Notes: a model not told the origin generated them from the sequence alone. A DNA stretch of 32,557 nucleotides from an uncultured Verrucomicrobiota bacterium (GCA_903845125.1 CAIMWS010000116.1:1-32557); one strand, 5' to 3'; shown: positions 23,005 to 32,557, counted from the first letter of the stretch. A program made the numbers and translations.

Positions 23005-26000
23005 ATGAGAACAGCCTTTAACCCCCCGGGGATGGCGCCGCATTCCGGCGCTTTTCCCCGCGGGCGCGGTAAGCGGGCCTGGCCGGTGGCCCTGGTTGCG
23101 ATCGCCCTTTTCAGCTGCCTGGGCTATGGGGCGGAATACATGGTGCCGTGTGAATTCCGGCAGCCACGAACGCTGCTTAATTACCAGTCAGCCGCCGGGG
23201 TACCCATCTCCGCCACGGCCAATACTCCCGCGGGTTCCAATGGGCGGCAGCCAACTGGATTGAACGAGTCGGCCAGCTATAACCCGGCTACCAGCAGCCA
23301 GTTCGCCAGCCTGACCAGCTTCGGGGCCGGGGTGGGGCGCACCAACTGGGTGCAGGCCAGCACCAACTCGCTGCTTAAAGGCACCACCAGCTTTTCCACC
23401 AGCGTGGCGGAGGCGATGCAGTTGCCCCGCGCCTATTCCAACAAGACTGCGATCGTGGTCTTGCGCCGCGCCCAGGTGGGATCACCTTACCTGGCCCGCA
23501 AGATTGACCTGACCTTCGGCAGCGTGGTGGAGGTGCCCGCTGTCGACGAGAACAATACGTCGCTGGCGGTGGTGAAGGAAACCTACTGGCAGCCGGAGCC
23601 ATTCTCAACCAATGATCATCTGAACTCCGGGTATTACTTCAGCCCGCACGCGAAAAAGGTCTTCGCCATCCAAGCCGGTCCGCTGAAGGTGACCTGGCGC
23701 CGCCTGGTGCCATTCTCCGAGGATACCCTGCCCACCGATTATGTCAACCAACTGGGCGACGCGAATTTCGAGACCAATGGGGCCAACATCTACCTGCTGC
23801 GCACCATGAGCTACATTGTCTCCGGCAGCGCCTCCAAGCCGCCGCTGAAGATGTATTGGACGCAGCGTGAATACCAGACCACCGGCCTGCCAGTGGCTGT
23901 GCCGAAGGGGCGGGTCGGGGGCATCAGCATTGCCTACAACAATGAATTCCCCCGGACCGTGGCGGAGGAATACCACGGCCCGGGCTACACCAGCCCCACC
24001 GAAGGCAGCACCAACGCGCCGTTGGGTGAGTTGCGCACGCTGTGGTTTGACCAGGCGCAAGGTTTCATCTACGCGTACAACCGTGAGGGCCGGGCCTTTG
24101 TGGAAATCCTGGGCGACACCAACCCGGATGGCCAGACCCGGCAGCACCTGGGTTATGAGATCGTGGATGTCTCCAAGCAGCCCACCGCCTTGGACGTCAG
24201 GGTGGATCTGGGCGAGCGCCTGCCCGCCCCGGATCCGGAGTCGGCGGACGAATTGTTTGCGGAGCCGGTGACAGTGCTGGATGCCATCTATCTGTACCGT
24301 CACACGCAGGTGCCCTCGGGGCGCTTGAATCTCTACGCCGTCCGGGAGACCACCAGCGCGAATGATGTGCTGGTGCACTGGCTGGAGCAGGGGGTGGCGG
24401 GCATCAAATGGCCCAAAACCTTTGGACGCTACACCCAGGTCTGGCCCGACACTCTGGCCCAATATAGCCATTACATCCGCCCGGCGGTGGCGAACGAGGC
24501 CGAAGCGCGGGAGACGGCGGTGAAACTGAACACGGACAACGCCCCCTACATCGCGTTCCAGGATGCCGCCTACGCTCCGCGCGCCAAGCTCACGGAGGAA
24601 TTCAATTTCTACACCTTCCTGGATGCATCCATGCCGGCACACCGCACCCTGCTCCGTTTCACCTGCGGGGAGAATGTGGCTTTCGAGCGCGTCTTCTCCT
24701 GGCTGGACAGCACCCTGCGCACGACCAATTACGCCAACACGGTGGCCACGAACCTGACGGCCATCGGCAACTATGTCCACTATCCGCAATTGTATGCCAA
24801 TTACTCCAACCGCCTGGCGGTGGTCATGGCCGATTATCTGCCGAAATACAAGGCCTACACGAATTACATGGCCGCCAGCGACAAATACGAAAAACAGTAC
24901 TCTGCCTACACTAATTATCTCAACCTGAATTACGCGTACACCAATCAGCTGGCGAAATATTACGCCTACACCAACTGGCAGGCTGCCTATGACGCCTGGG
25001 TTCGCTACACCAACGGCGTCGGCAACCCGGTCAATTGGCAGTTTTTCAACAACTTTAACAGCGCCTACACGGTGCCCAGCCCCATGTCGTTGTATGGGAA
25101 TGCGACCATCACCGGCGGCGCCCTCCACCTCACCGAGGCGGTCGCCAGCCAGAATGGTTCCCTGGCGCTGACCGGGTTTGTCAATTACGGCAACCTGACC
25201 AATCTGACAGCTTCCTTTAACATTCGGTTGTGGGACGGAAACATCGGCAACCCGGGGGATGGCTTCAGCTTCAACTTTGGGACCCTGCCCACCAGTGCCA
25301 CCGGAACGCCGCTCTTCGCCAACGCCCAGGAAGGCATCGCCAGCGGCCTTTCCGTCTGCTTCGACACCTATGATAACGGGGTGAACGATCAAGCCCCCGG
25401 TATCACCGTCAAATTAAATGGGAACCAGATCGCCGGCGTGTCTTTAGCCGGGGTCAATTATTACTCGGACACCCTTTCGGCCATTCCCCGGGACCCGGCA
25501 ACGGGCCAAGCTATGACCATATTGACCACCGGAGGCGGCTATTCGCCAGTGAAAATAGTCCTCGACCAGTATGGGAAGTTGAATGTTTGGTACAAAAATG
25601 TTCTGGTGCTTAATAACATCTACACGGGCTATTCTCCGCGCTCCGGGTATTTCATCCTCGGCGCCACCACCGGCGGTGCGTATAATGCACAATGGATCGA
25701 TGACCTGAGCATCGTCGTCAATGACGCGGTCGGCCTGTCCAATCCGGGAGCGCAGCCGACTCCCGCCACCTACCCGGGGACGGCCCCCGCTGTGGTGGCG
25801 AATCCTGGAACGGCCCCCGCCTTCGTCGCGGAACCGGACGAGCCGGAAATCGGCCCGGCACCCTCGCCCGATATGTGGGTGATCGATTCCACGACGCCCC
25901 GCCTGGCCCAGCAGACCGTCTATGTCGGCGAGCGCATTGCCGCGCCGGCCCGCGAACTTGGCCAGGATGGCTACCTGGCCGGGCACATCAACCCGGCCAT

Positions 26001-29000
26001 CGGCACCTTGTTCGACCCGGGCGCCTACCGGGATCCGCTGACGGAAGGCTTTGAGGCGGCGAACAAGGGGGCGATCATCCCCGTGAACGCGGTGCCAGGG
26101 GCCAACCTCCTGGAAGTCTGGTGGTTCCGCACCAACACCGCCAGCGCCGGGGCCAATGCGGGCAACCTGAGACTTGGCTTTACCCCCATTTACTGGCCTT
26201 CGGTGCTGGGCCGCTACACCATCGCCTGGCCATCCAACCCGCGCGAGATCGTTCTGGCCAGCAAACTGGGCAGCGGCACCTTGGATGCCTTTGAGTCACT
26301 CGGCACGATCTATCGCCAGAGCGACCCGTCCCTGCCCGGCTACAACCCCAACGAGGAGCACGCCATCATGTCCGGCGGCATCGCTTATGCCACCCGCGAC
26401 GATCTAAACCTGACTAATTCCGCGAATTATTCCTCGCACCCATTTGTGCTGGTGGAGTACCAGGCCGTCGATGGGCGGCCCGCCATCTCCCTCTTCAAGG
26501 TGCTGCGCGAGAAACCGTCCGCCGGGTATGTCTTCGACTATATCTCACCGGCCGGCCAGATCCTCCAGCCGCCCATGCCATTGCCGCTGCTGGCCAAGCC
26601 GGTGCTCGGCACCGGGGACAAGGCGGTGAACTACAATACCGAGCCGCTCCAGGCCAGCGGCGATTTGCCGGTGGGCTGGTCCAACACTTATAAGACCAAT
26701 ATCCTCTACAGCCATTACCAGCGGTTCACCTGGCGTGACCGCCACAATGACTTCTGGATTTACCGGGGGCCGCACGCCGGCCTGCCCGTCCTGCAGGCGG
26801 GCGCTTATGTGCCCGCCACGAAGGCCTTCACCACGCTGCCCAACGCAACGGCGGTGGCCAAAACGCCCTTCAGCTACACGGTCCACGCCTCGCGGCAGGA
26901 CGAATACCTGACGATGACGGTCACCCCGGTGATCGAATGGCTGGCGGTCAAGGGGTTGACCCTTTCCGGCACGCCGGCGGTCAACAATGTGCAGACCAAC
27001 GTGCTGCAGGTGGTGGTGGAAGACCTTTACGACCACTCCAAGGTGACCAACACCCTGCGGTTGGCGGTGGTGGCGTCCGGTTCCATGGCGGCCCAGGGTC
27101 CGCTAACGCTCCCCTGCACCAACAGCTACACCAAATCGGTGGTGGTGTTCAGCGATCGCCCGCCCTTCCTGGCGGTGTCCCCCAACTCCTCCAACAGTTT
27201 CACGATGCGCTATTACTATAAGACCGAAGCGAGCTTTGACTGGCCGGGGGTGAGCAAACCGCCCGCGGTGGGCAGCATTGTGCCGTATTTGCGGCCGATC
27301 AACCCCACCAACGGGGCCTTCATCGGTGATGGCGCCAACCGCGACACGGATGCGCTGGATATCGTTTACCGCCCGGTCTGGCCGGAGCGGGATCCGGCGG
27401 ACGGGTCCAAAGCGGTGCCACAGCTCCCCTTCGGCGGCACGTTGGCGACGGCGAAATTCAACCTGCCCGGAGTGCGGGACATGCTGACAGCCGAAATTCT
27501 TTATCAGCAATCGCTGGCCACCAACCTGGTGGCGGCCGATCCCAGTGTGGTCCTGCATGACGCCACCCGCGAGAAATATTCCGACCTCGCGGCCCAGAAA
27601 TTGAAAGCTCTGCCGGGAGGAGTGCTGTCCGATTACTACCAGGGCAAGTATTATTTCCCGAACCTGCCGCCCCACCTCGCCACGCGGCTGTTCTTTGACC
27701 CCAACCGGGGCACCCAGGGTTCCCTCGTGTTGAGCGGGGAATACGTGGCCGAGGTCCTGGGCGAAAGTTACGTGATGCTTAATGTGCTGCGCGGATCCGA
27801 CCTGGCGCTGGCCAAGGGCCTCTGTCCGACCGGAGACACGGATAAGAACAGTTGGGACACCCTGGTCGACAGCCTGGCGACGGATCTGGAGACTTTCTAC
27901 GAGAATCCGAATGTTCCCGGGTCTTACATCCCGAATCCCGACTTGGATGAACCGGTGGGGGTGCAGGCTTTGGCGGAGATCAAGAGCGCCAATACGGCGG
28001 TGGACAGCTACGCCATCAGTGCGGTTGGTCCGGGCAGTGGCTATGTGACCCTGGTGGAAGGCAGCGGCACGGCCTTCACCAAGCCGGGCGATCCGGTGGC
28101 CATGCACATCTTCAAGGTGGGCGGAACGGGGCTGTATGTGGGTGAGGTCAAGGTGCTGGCCGCCTCCAATCCGTTGAGCGAGTTGGTCACCTTCCAGCAC
28201 ACCGCGGATGTGGCCGGCCGCTACAGCGAATTCGAGTATGAATGGCGGATTGCGGCACCGGTTGATGGCCTGCCCCCGGTGGCCGATGCCACCATGTCGC
28301 GCTATCTCTCGCTGGCCTCCGGTTCAGATATGCCGCGCCGCACGATCGGCGGCGCCGGGGTGCAAGCCTTGGGCGACAATTACGTGGTCATGCGTTACCG
28401 CGCCACCGATGCGGCCCACCCGCTCGTCGGCCAATGGTCTGATTGGACGGAACCCAAGCTGGCTGAGGGCTGGATCAAGCGGGTGCTGGCCGGGATCAAC
28501 CCCTTCACGCAGCGGGTGACCGACCTCTTCAACAACCAGGTGAATACCGATGTGAGCATGCTCACCCAGGCCGGCAAACGCTGGGAGGGGGATGTGGCCC
28601 TGAATGCGGACAGCATGAACAACTTCGGCCTCATCGAAATCTATGAGACAGTGCTGCGGCGCGGGCGCATGTTGAGCATCGAATCCGGCTACAACTACGG
28701 GCCGGCCAACGACGCACTGCTGCTGGCCGCCGGCTACCTCAACGACCTATACATGATGGTCGGTGGCGAAGCCTGGGCCGACGCCGCCAACCCGACCATC
28801 GGCATCGGCACCAAGGACAAGACCTACGGCGACATTGCCACGGCCCTGTTCGCCTTCAAAGGCCAGGTTGGCTCGCTGCTCGAGGAGGAACTGGCGCTGC
28901 TGCGCGGGCGCGATGACTTCCTCATGCCGGGCGTGCGGGTGTCGCCGGTTTACAACCGGCTGGTCTGGAACTATACCCGCGGCATCGCTGCCGGCGAGGT

Positions 29001-32000
29001 GATCTATGCCTTGAACTACAACATCCAGGAGAATCCCGACCTGACAGCGGATGGCGTGGTCAATGCCGAGGATGCGGCGCACATGTTCCCGCAAGGCCAT
29101 GGCGATGCTTACGGGCATTATCTCACCGCGCTCAAAGGCTACTATTCGCTGCTCATCAACTCCTGCTTCGACTGGGTGCCCCGGATCGAGGCCGTGAATG
29201 TGCTGGGCCAGCCCGTTTCGGTCGATTACCAGGATGAGCGGAAATTCGCGGCCTCGGCCTCGGCCTTGGCCCGTGCGGGCCGCCAAATCTTTGATTTGAC
29301 CTGGCGGCAGGATTACCAGCAGGTCCACACCGCCGGTTGGGCTCACCTGGGTGCCTCCCGGGCGAATACCCAGCACCAATACTTGTCGCCGGGTGCGGTC
29401 ACCAATTCGGTCACCCGGTATTGGGGAGTGGACCATTGGGCCAGCCGGACCATGCAGGGCGCATTCGTCAACTGGGTGGTCGGCAACGCCATCCTGCCGG
29501 ATGTGGACCCCAATCCGCTCCACGAGGGCATCCAGAAAATCGACCGCACCACCGTCCCTGAACTGGCGGAAATGGCGGTTACCGCGGAAGGACTGCAGAC
29601 GGCGCTCGACAACGCCGAGGGCGGCTTGAGTCCCTTGGGCATCCCGGAAGGCGGCCTGGCCTTCGACATCAACCCGGCCACGGTGGTCGGTACGGACAAC
29701 GGCACGCACTTCGAGCAGATCTACCAACGGGCCAAGGCGGCCCTGAACAACGCGGTGGCCTCCTTCGACGACGCCAAGGATGTGACCCGCCTGATGCGCT
29801 CCGAGCAGGATTCCCTCGCCGAGCAGCAGGCGCAGATCGCCAGCCAGGAACAGGCCTACAATAGCGCGCTGATCGAACTGTATGGCACCCCTTACGCCGA
29901 CGACATCGGCGCCGGCAAGACCTGGAAGCAAGGTTACACCGGTCCGGACCTCATCCACTACTCCTACGCGGATTTGCCGGAGGTGAATTGGAATGGCGAT
30001 GATCTGTCCGAGTCCAAAACTTTCAAGGTGGACATCCAGACCTTGCCGGATACCTGGTACACGCAGAATTACACGGACCTCGACTTTATCGTCAAGAATA
30101 CCGATGGCAGCTACACGGCCAAAACGAATTATGTATCGTATGAGCTGGGGCCGCATGGATTCTACGACAAGCCGTCGACCTGGACCGGCTCACGCTCTTC
30201 GCCGGGCAAAATCCAACAGGCGATTTCCGAGCTGATCACGGCGCACACCAAATTGAGCAAGGCCCTGGACGATGCCCAAGGCGACAAACAGGACTTCGAC
30301 AAGGCCTTGATGCTTTTTGAAGCGGACTTGGACACCCACAATGAGCTGCGGGGCATCGAGGCGGGCAAACTGGCTGCGGAGCAGACCATTGCCACCATCA
30401 ACTATGGCTTCGAACTATACGACATGATCGAAAACAGCACCAAGGCGACCATCGCCGGGGCGCTGACGAATACCGTGGACGCCTTGCCGGCGTCGTTCAT
30501 CGCTGGTCTGGCGGCCGGTGGCGACATGACAGCGCCAGCCAAAGCCGCGCTGCAAATGGCGGGCATGACGGTCACCGAAGCGCTGGATAAGCTAAAGCTC
30601 GCCAAATTCCTCGCCATCACCAGCCTCACGTTCGCCAACGAAACCAAGGATCGTTGGCTCGAGTATGGTCTCACCGCGCCGCTGGAGTGGGAGAAGGAAC
30701 TTCGAGGCACCGTGGCGGAGTTGGGTAAAACCGTCAACGACCTGAACGATCACATGGTGGCCATCAACCTGCAACTGCGCGCCTATGACGATGCCTTGCG
30801 GAAGTACCGCAGCCTGGTGGCGGAGGGGGATCGCATACAGGCCGAACGCGAAGTGTTTCGCCAGCGCGCAGCGGCGATCATCCAGGGCTTCCGGACCCGG
30901 GATGCCGCCTTCCGGCTCTTCCGCAACGAGAAGTTGGAGCGGTACAAGACGCTGTTTGACCTGGCCGCCCGGTATGCCCTCCTGGCTGCCAACGCCTACG
31001 ATTATGAGACGGGGCTGCTCAACACCACGGTCGGCCGCGCCTTTGTCGCCCGGATCATCCAGGCCCGCGCGCTGGGGGTGGTCCGCAATGGCGAACCCCA
31101 ATACGCCGGCAGCGATACCGGCGATCCCGGCCTCTCCAGCACCCTGGCTGAAATGCGGGCCGATTGGGATGTGCTGCGTGGCCGCCTGGGCTTCAACAAC
31201 CCGGACGCCTATGGCACCACCGTTTCCCTGCGCACCGAGAACCTGCGCATCCTGCCCTCGACTGATGGCGATTCCACCTGGAAGGATGTGCTGCAGGCCT
31301 CGCGGGTGAGCAACCTGCTGGAGGATCCCGATGTGGCCCGCTACTGCATGCAGATCAGCGATGGCACCGGCCTGCCGGTGCCCGGCATCATCCTGACCTT
31401 CCGCACCACGATTGCCGAGGGTTACAACCTGTTCGGTCGTGAGTTGGCCGCCGGGGACGCTGCCTTCACGCCCAGCTCCTTCGCCACCAAGATCTTTGGC
31501 GTCGGCATCGCCATGGAAGGTTACCGCGGCATGGCGGATCCCTCCAGCACCAGCACTTCGGGCGGGACTTCCCCGTCGGATCCCGGCAGCTGGTTCCTGG
31601 ATCCCCTGGCGCTCTCCGCCACCCCTTATGTTTATCTCATCCCGGTGGGTGTGGATTCGATGCGCAGCCCGCCGTTGGGCGATGCCAGCACCATCCGGAC
31701 TTGGAGCGTCGATGACCTGGCGATCCCGATGCCTTTCAACATCGGTGCCTCCGACTTTTCCACCAAGAAGCTGTGGCAGTCGGGTGATTCACTCACGGAG
31801 GATCTGTTCAGCATCCGCAAACACCAGGCCTTCCGCCCGGTTTCCGCGACCAGCTTCTTCAGCCGGGATCTCTATGGGGATACCGGCACGCTGCGGCGAA
31901 CCCAGTTCACGAACAATCGGCTGGTGGGTCGCTCCGTCTGGAACAGCCAGTGGAAGCTGATCATCCCTGGCAAGACGTTGCTCAATGATCCCAACGAGGG

Positions 32001-32073
32001 CTTGGATCGTTTCATCCAGACCGTCAAGGACTTGAAGCTGCATTTCGTCACCTATTCCTACTCGGGCAATTAA
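23005..32073 (+). CDS. giant exported multidomain protein (3022 residues)
   Basis: An exported giant with no single known family. The start follows AAAGGA, five bases upstream. A signal peptide has its core at about 26-43 (cut near GYGA/EYM). A GER-APx to WP-x-x-x-GRYT-x-x-WP unit occurs at about 400-482 and again at about 972-1077. A Tyr-rich AYTN repeat region lies at about 596-672. A legume-lectin/LamG-like beta-sandwich spans about 678-910 (DGFSFNFG, SGLSVCFDTYDNG, YFILGATTGG) and is followed by a Pro/Ala linker to about 958. An Ig-like He-PIG-type domain (WLAVKGLTLSGTP) lies at about 1278-1357, and an EF-hand-like loop (DLTADGVVNAED) at about 2012-2023. Long helical or coiled stretches lie at about 2245-2297, 2402-2462 and 2551-2672. 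The C-terminal beta domain ends in NSQWKLIIPG and DLKLHFVTYS. Function is unknown; carbohydrate binding and a surface-exposed or secreted location are inferences. Confidence 0.85.
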   Translation: MRTAFNPPGMAPHSGAFPRGRGKRAWPVALVAIALFSCLGYGAEYMVPCEFRQPRTLLNYQSAAGVPISATANTPAGSNGRQPTGLNESASYNPATSSQFASLTSFGAGVGRTNWVQASTNSLLKGTTSFSTSVAEAMQLPRAYSNKTAIVVLRRAQVGSPYLARKIDLTFGSVVEVPAVDENNTSLAVVKETYWQPEPFSTNDHLNSGYYFSPHAKKVFAIQAGPLKVTWRRLVPFSEDTLPTDYVNQLGDANFETNGANIYLLRTMSYIVSGSASKPPLKMYWTQREYQTTGLPVAVPKGRVGGISIAYNNEFPRTVAEEYHGPGYTSPTEGSTNAPLGELRTLWFDQAQGFIYAYNREGRAFVEILGDTNPDGQTRQHLGYEIVDVSKQPTALDVRVDLGERLPAPDPESADELFAEPVTVLDAIYLYRHTQVPSGRLNLYAVRETTSANDVLVHWLEQGVAGIKWPKTFGRYTQVWPDTLAQYSHYIRPAVANEAEARETAVKLNTDNAPYIAFQDAAYAPRAKLTEEFNFYTFLDASMPAHRTLLRFTCGENVAFERVFSWLDSTLRTTNYANTVATNLTAIGNYVHYPQLYANYSNRLAVVMADYLPKYKAYTNYMAASDKYEKQYSAYTNYLNLNYAYTNQLAKYYAYTNWQAAYDAWVRYTNGVGNPVNWQFFNNFNSAYTVPSPMSLYGNATITGGALHLTEAVASQNGSLALTGFVNYGNLTNLTASFNIRLWDGNIGNPGDGFSFNFGTLPTSATGTPLFANAQEGIASGLSVCFDTYDNGVNDQAPGITVKLNGNQIAGVSLAGVNYYSDTLSAIPRDPATGQAMTILTTGGGYSPVKIVLDQYGKLNVWYKNVLVLNNIYTGYSPRSGYFILGATTGGAYNAQWIDDLSIVVNDAVGLSNPGAQPTPATYPGTAPAVVANPGTAPAFVAEPDEPEIGPAPSPDMWVIDSTTPRLAQQTVYVGERIAAPARELGQDGYLAGHINPAIGTLFDPGAYRDPLTEGFEAANKGAIIPVNAVPGANLLEVWWFRTNTASAGANAGNLRLGFTPIYWPSVLGRYTIAWPSNPREIVLASKLGSGTLDAFESLGTIYRQSDPSLPGYNPNEEHAIMSGGIAYATRDDLNLTNSANYSSHPFVLVEYQAVDGRPAISLFKVLREKPSAGYVFDYISPAGQILQPPMPLPLLAKPVLGTGDKAVNYNTEPLQASGDLPVGWSNTYKTNILYSHYQRFTWRDRHNDFWIYRGPHAGLPVLQAGAYVPATKAFTTLPNATAVAKTPFSYTVHASRQDEYLTMTVTPVIEWLAVKGLTLSGTPAVNNVQTNVLQVVVEDLYDHSKVTNTLRLAVVASGSMAAQGPLTLPCTNSYTKSVVVFSDRPPFLAVSPNSSNSFTMRYYYKTEASFDWPGVSKPPAVGSIVPYLRPINPTNGAFIGDGANRDTDALDIVYRPVWPERDPADGSKAVPQLPFGGTLATAKFNLPGVRDMLTAEILYQQSLATNLVAADPSVVLHDATREKYSDLAAQKLKALPGGVLSDYYQGKYYFPNLPPHLATRLFFDPNRGTQGSLVLSGEYVAEVLGESYVMLNVLRGSDLALAKGLCPTGDTDKNSWDTLVDSLATDLETFYENPNVPGSYIPNPDLDEPVGVQALAEIKSANTAVDSYAISAVGPGSGYVTLVEGSGTAFTKPGDPVAMHIFKVGGTGLYVGEVKVLAASNPLSELVTFQHTADVAGRYSEFEYEWRIAAPVDGLPPVADATMSRYLSLASGSDMPRRTIGGAGVQALGDNYVVMRYRATDAAHPLVGQWSDWTEPKLAEGWIKRVLAGINPFTQRVTDLFNNQVNTDVSMLTQAGKRWEGDVALNADSMNNFGLIEIYETVLRRGRMLSIESGYNYGPANDALLLAAGYLNDLYMMVGGEAWADAANPTIGIGTKDKTYGDIATALFAFKGQVGSLLEEELALLRGRDDFLMPGVRVSPVYNRLVWNYTRGIAAGEVIYALNYNIQENPDLTADGVVNAEDAAHMFPQGHGDAYGHYLTALKGYYSLLINSCFDWVPRIEAVNVLGQPVSVDYQDERKFAASASALARAGRQIFDLTWRQDYQQVHTAGWAHLGASRANTQHQYLSPGAVTNSVTRYWGVDHWASRTMQGAFVNWVVGNAILPDVDPNPLHEGIQKIDRTTVPELAEMAVTAEGLQTALDNAEGGLSPLGIPEGGLAFDINPATVVGTDNGTHFEQIYQRAKAALNNAVASFDDAKDVTRLMRSEQDSLAEQQAQIASQEQAYNSALIELYGTPYADDIGAGKTWKQGYTGPDLIHYSYADLPEVNWNGDDLSESKTFKVDIQTLPDTWYTQNYTDLDFIVKNTDGSYTAKTNYVSYELGPHGFYDKPSTWTGSRSSPGKIQQAISELITAHTKLSKALDDAQGDKQDFDKALMLFEADLDTHNELRGIEAGKLAAEQTIATINYGFELYDMIENSTKATIAGALTNTVDALPASFIAGLAAGGDMTAPAKAALQMAGMTVTEALDKLKLAKFLAITSLTFANETKDRWLEYGLTAPLEWEKELRGTVAELGKTVNDLNDHMVAINLQLRAYDDALRKYRSLVAEGDRIQAEREVFRQRAAAIIQGFRTRDAAFRLFRNEKLERYKTLFDLAARYALLAANAYDYETGLLNTTVGRAFVARIIQARALGVVRNGEPQYAGSDTGDPGLSSTLAEMRADWDVLRGRLGFNNPDAYGTTVSLRTENLRILPSTDGDSTWKDVLQASRVSNLLEDPDVARYCMQISDGTGLPVPGIILTFRTTIAEGYNLFGRELAAGDAAFTPSSFATKIFGVGIAMEGYRGMADPSSTSTSGGTSPSDPGSWFLDPLALSATPYVYLIPVGVDSMRSPPLGDASTIRTWSVDDLAIPMPFNIGASDFSTKKLWQSGDSLTEDLFSIRKHQAFRPVSATSFFSRDLYGDTGTLRRTQFTNNRLVGRSVWNSQWKLIIPGKTLLNDPNEGLDRFIQTVKDLKLHFVTYSYSGN

Positions 32074-32095
32074 CAGAACCAACTCTGAACTTGTT

Positions 32096-32557
32096 ATGAA
32101 CATGCAACCTTTACGGTCCGCCCGGTCCCTTGTGACACGTTATTCGGCCACGGCCGCCCTGGCGCTCCTGGCGCCGCTGGTGGCCTGCGCCTTCCCGCCC
32201 GCTCCCAACCACACCATCTACGGCGTGGTGCGCGATGAGATGGGGGATCCCATTGTGGTCACCAATGCGGTGGTCATCCTGGAGACCGCCACGGGCGTCC
32301 AGGTTAAAACCACCGTCGTGCCCGGGATGGCGCCGGGCATGAATTATCGGCTGCGCGTGCCGATGGATGCGGGCTTGACCAGCGACAATTACAAGCCCAC
32401 CGCCTTGCGGCCCTTGGTGTCCTTTACCATCAAGGTCAAAATCGGGCAGACCACCTACCTGCCCATGGAACTGCACGGGGCGTTTGCCAGTCTGGGCGCC
32501 CCCGCCAAAACCACCCACTTGGATCTGACCCTCGGCGAGGACTCCGACGGCGACGGC
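32096..32557 (+). CDS. exported protein with carboxypeptidase-regulatory-like start (truncated by the window)
   Basis: The first 154 codons of a gene that runs off the window. A signal peptide at about 15-31 ends in a lipobox-like LVAC (28-31), so it may be a lipoprotein; cleavage a few residues later is an alternative. Next comes IYGVVRDEMGDPIVVTNAVV, typical of carboxypeptidase-regulatory-like beta-sandwich modules. The visible part ends in GEDSDGDG, the start of an acidic Asp/Gly motif seen in calcium-binding thrombospondin-type-3-like segments. The gene begins 22 bases after the giant gene and belongs to the same operon. Confidence 0.8.
   Translation, partial: MNMQPLRSARSLVTRYSATAALALLAPLVACAFPPAPNHTIYGVVRDEMGDPIVVTNAVVILETATGVQVKTTVVPGMAPGMNYRLRVPMDAGLTSDNYKPTALRPLVSFTIKVKIGQTTYLPMELHGAFASLGAPAKTTHLDLTLGEDSDGDG

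Noticed and set aside
29035-29095. Dockerin domain (cellulosome part) in the giant
   Set aside because: Only one EF-hand-like loop is seen. Dockerins need a duplicated loop, so this is at most a single calcium-binding site.

Overview
The window is GC-rich and densely coding, and it looks like a chromosomal segment of a Verrucomicrobiota bacterium, probably Limisphaerales/Pedosphaeraceae-like. This placement is an inference. It rests on a PEP-CTERM protein, a Tat-exported sugar-isomerase-like protein, a secreted GH29 fucosidase, a chemoreceptor starting [10 protein letters not shown], and several very large exported proteins of a kind common in that phylum. No integrase, transposase, tRNA, rRNA or CRISPR array was seen.

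Layout. (1) 1-3715, minus strand: a cheW-mcp pair closed by a clear intrinsic terminator. The receptor has an unusual sensor of tandem helical modules. (2) 4040-5299, plus: an RlmI-type 23S rRNA cytosine methyltransferase. (3) 5309-5884, minus: a small PEP-CTERM protein, and 6013-7869, plus: an exported barrel protein of unknown function. The two diverge from a shared promoter region. (4) 7980-10814, plus: homoserine dehydrogenase, then an exported alpha-L-fucosidase ending at a strong terminator. (5) 10875-14735, minus: a Tat-exported FucI/AraA-like protein, class 2 dihydroorotate dehydrogenase and a DEDDy exonuclease. (6) 14932-17603, plus: a LytS/AlgZ-type histidine kinase (7TMR-DISM sensor) and its LytTR response regulator. 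(7) 17735 to the window end, plus: five closely spaced or overlapping genes, all with export signals. They encode a Kelch-propeller protein, a 604-residue unknown, a probable lipoprotein with a phage tail-collar domain, a 3022-residue giant, and a truncated protein with a carboxypeptidase-regulatory-like start and an acidic calcium-binding-like motif.

The most interesting part is regions 6 and 7 together. Between the LytTR regulator gene and the exported operon lie two perfect copies of CCATTCGTCAC exactly 21 bp apart, followed by a CCGTTTGTT copy. This is the architecture expected for a LytTR/AlgR-family operator. I infer that the kinase senses an external signal and its regulator controls assembly of a cell-surface or secreted multi-protein apparatus. 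In the giant protein, the long helical stretches and final ~40 residues recall the pore and C-terminal part of TcA toxin subunits. That resemblance is from memory of the family and has not been computed.
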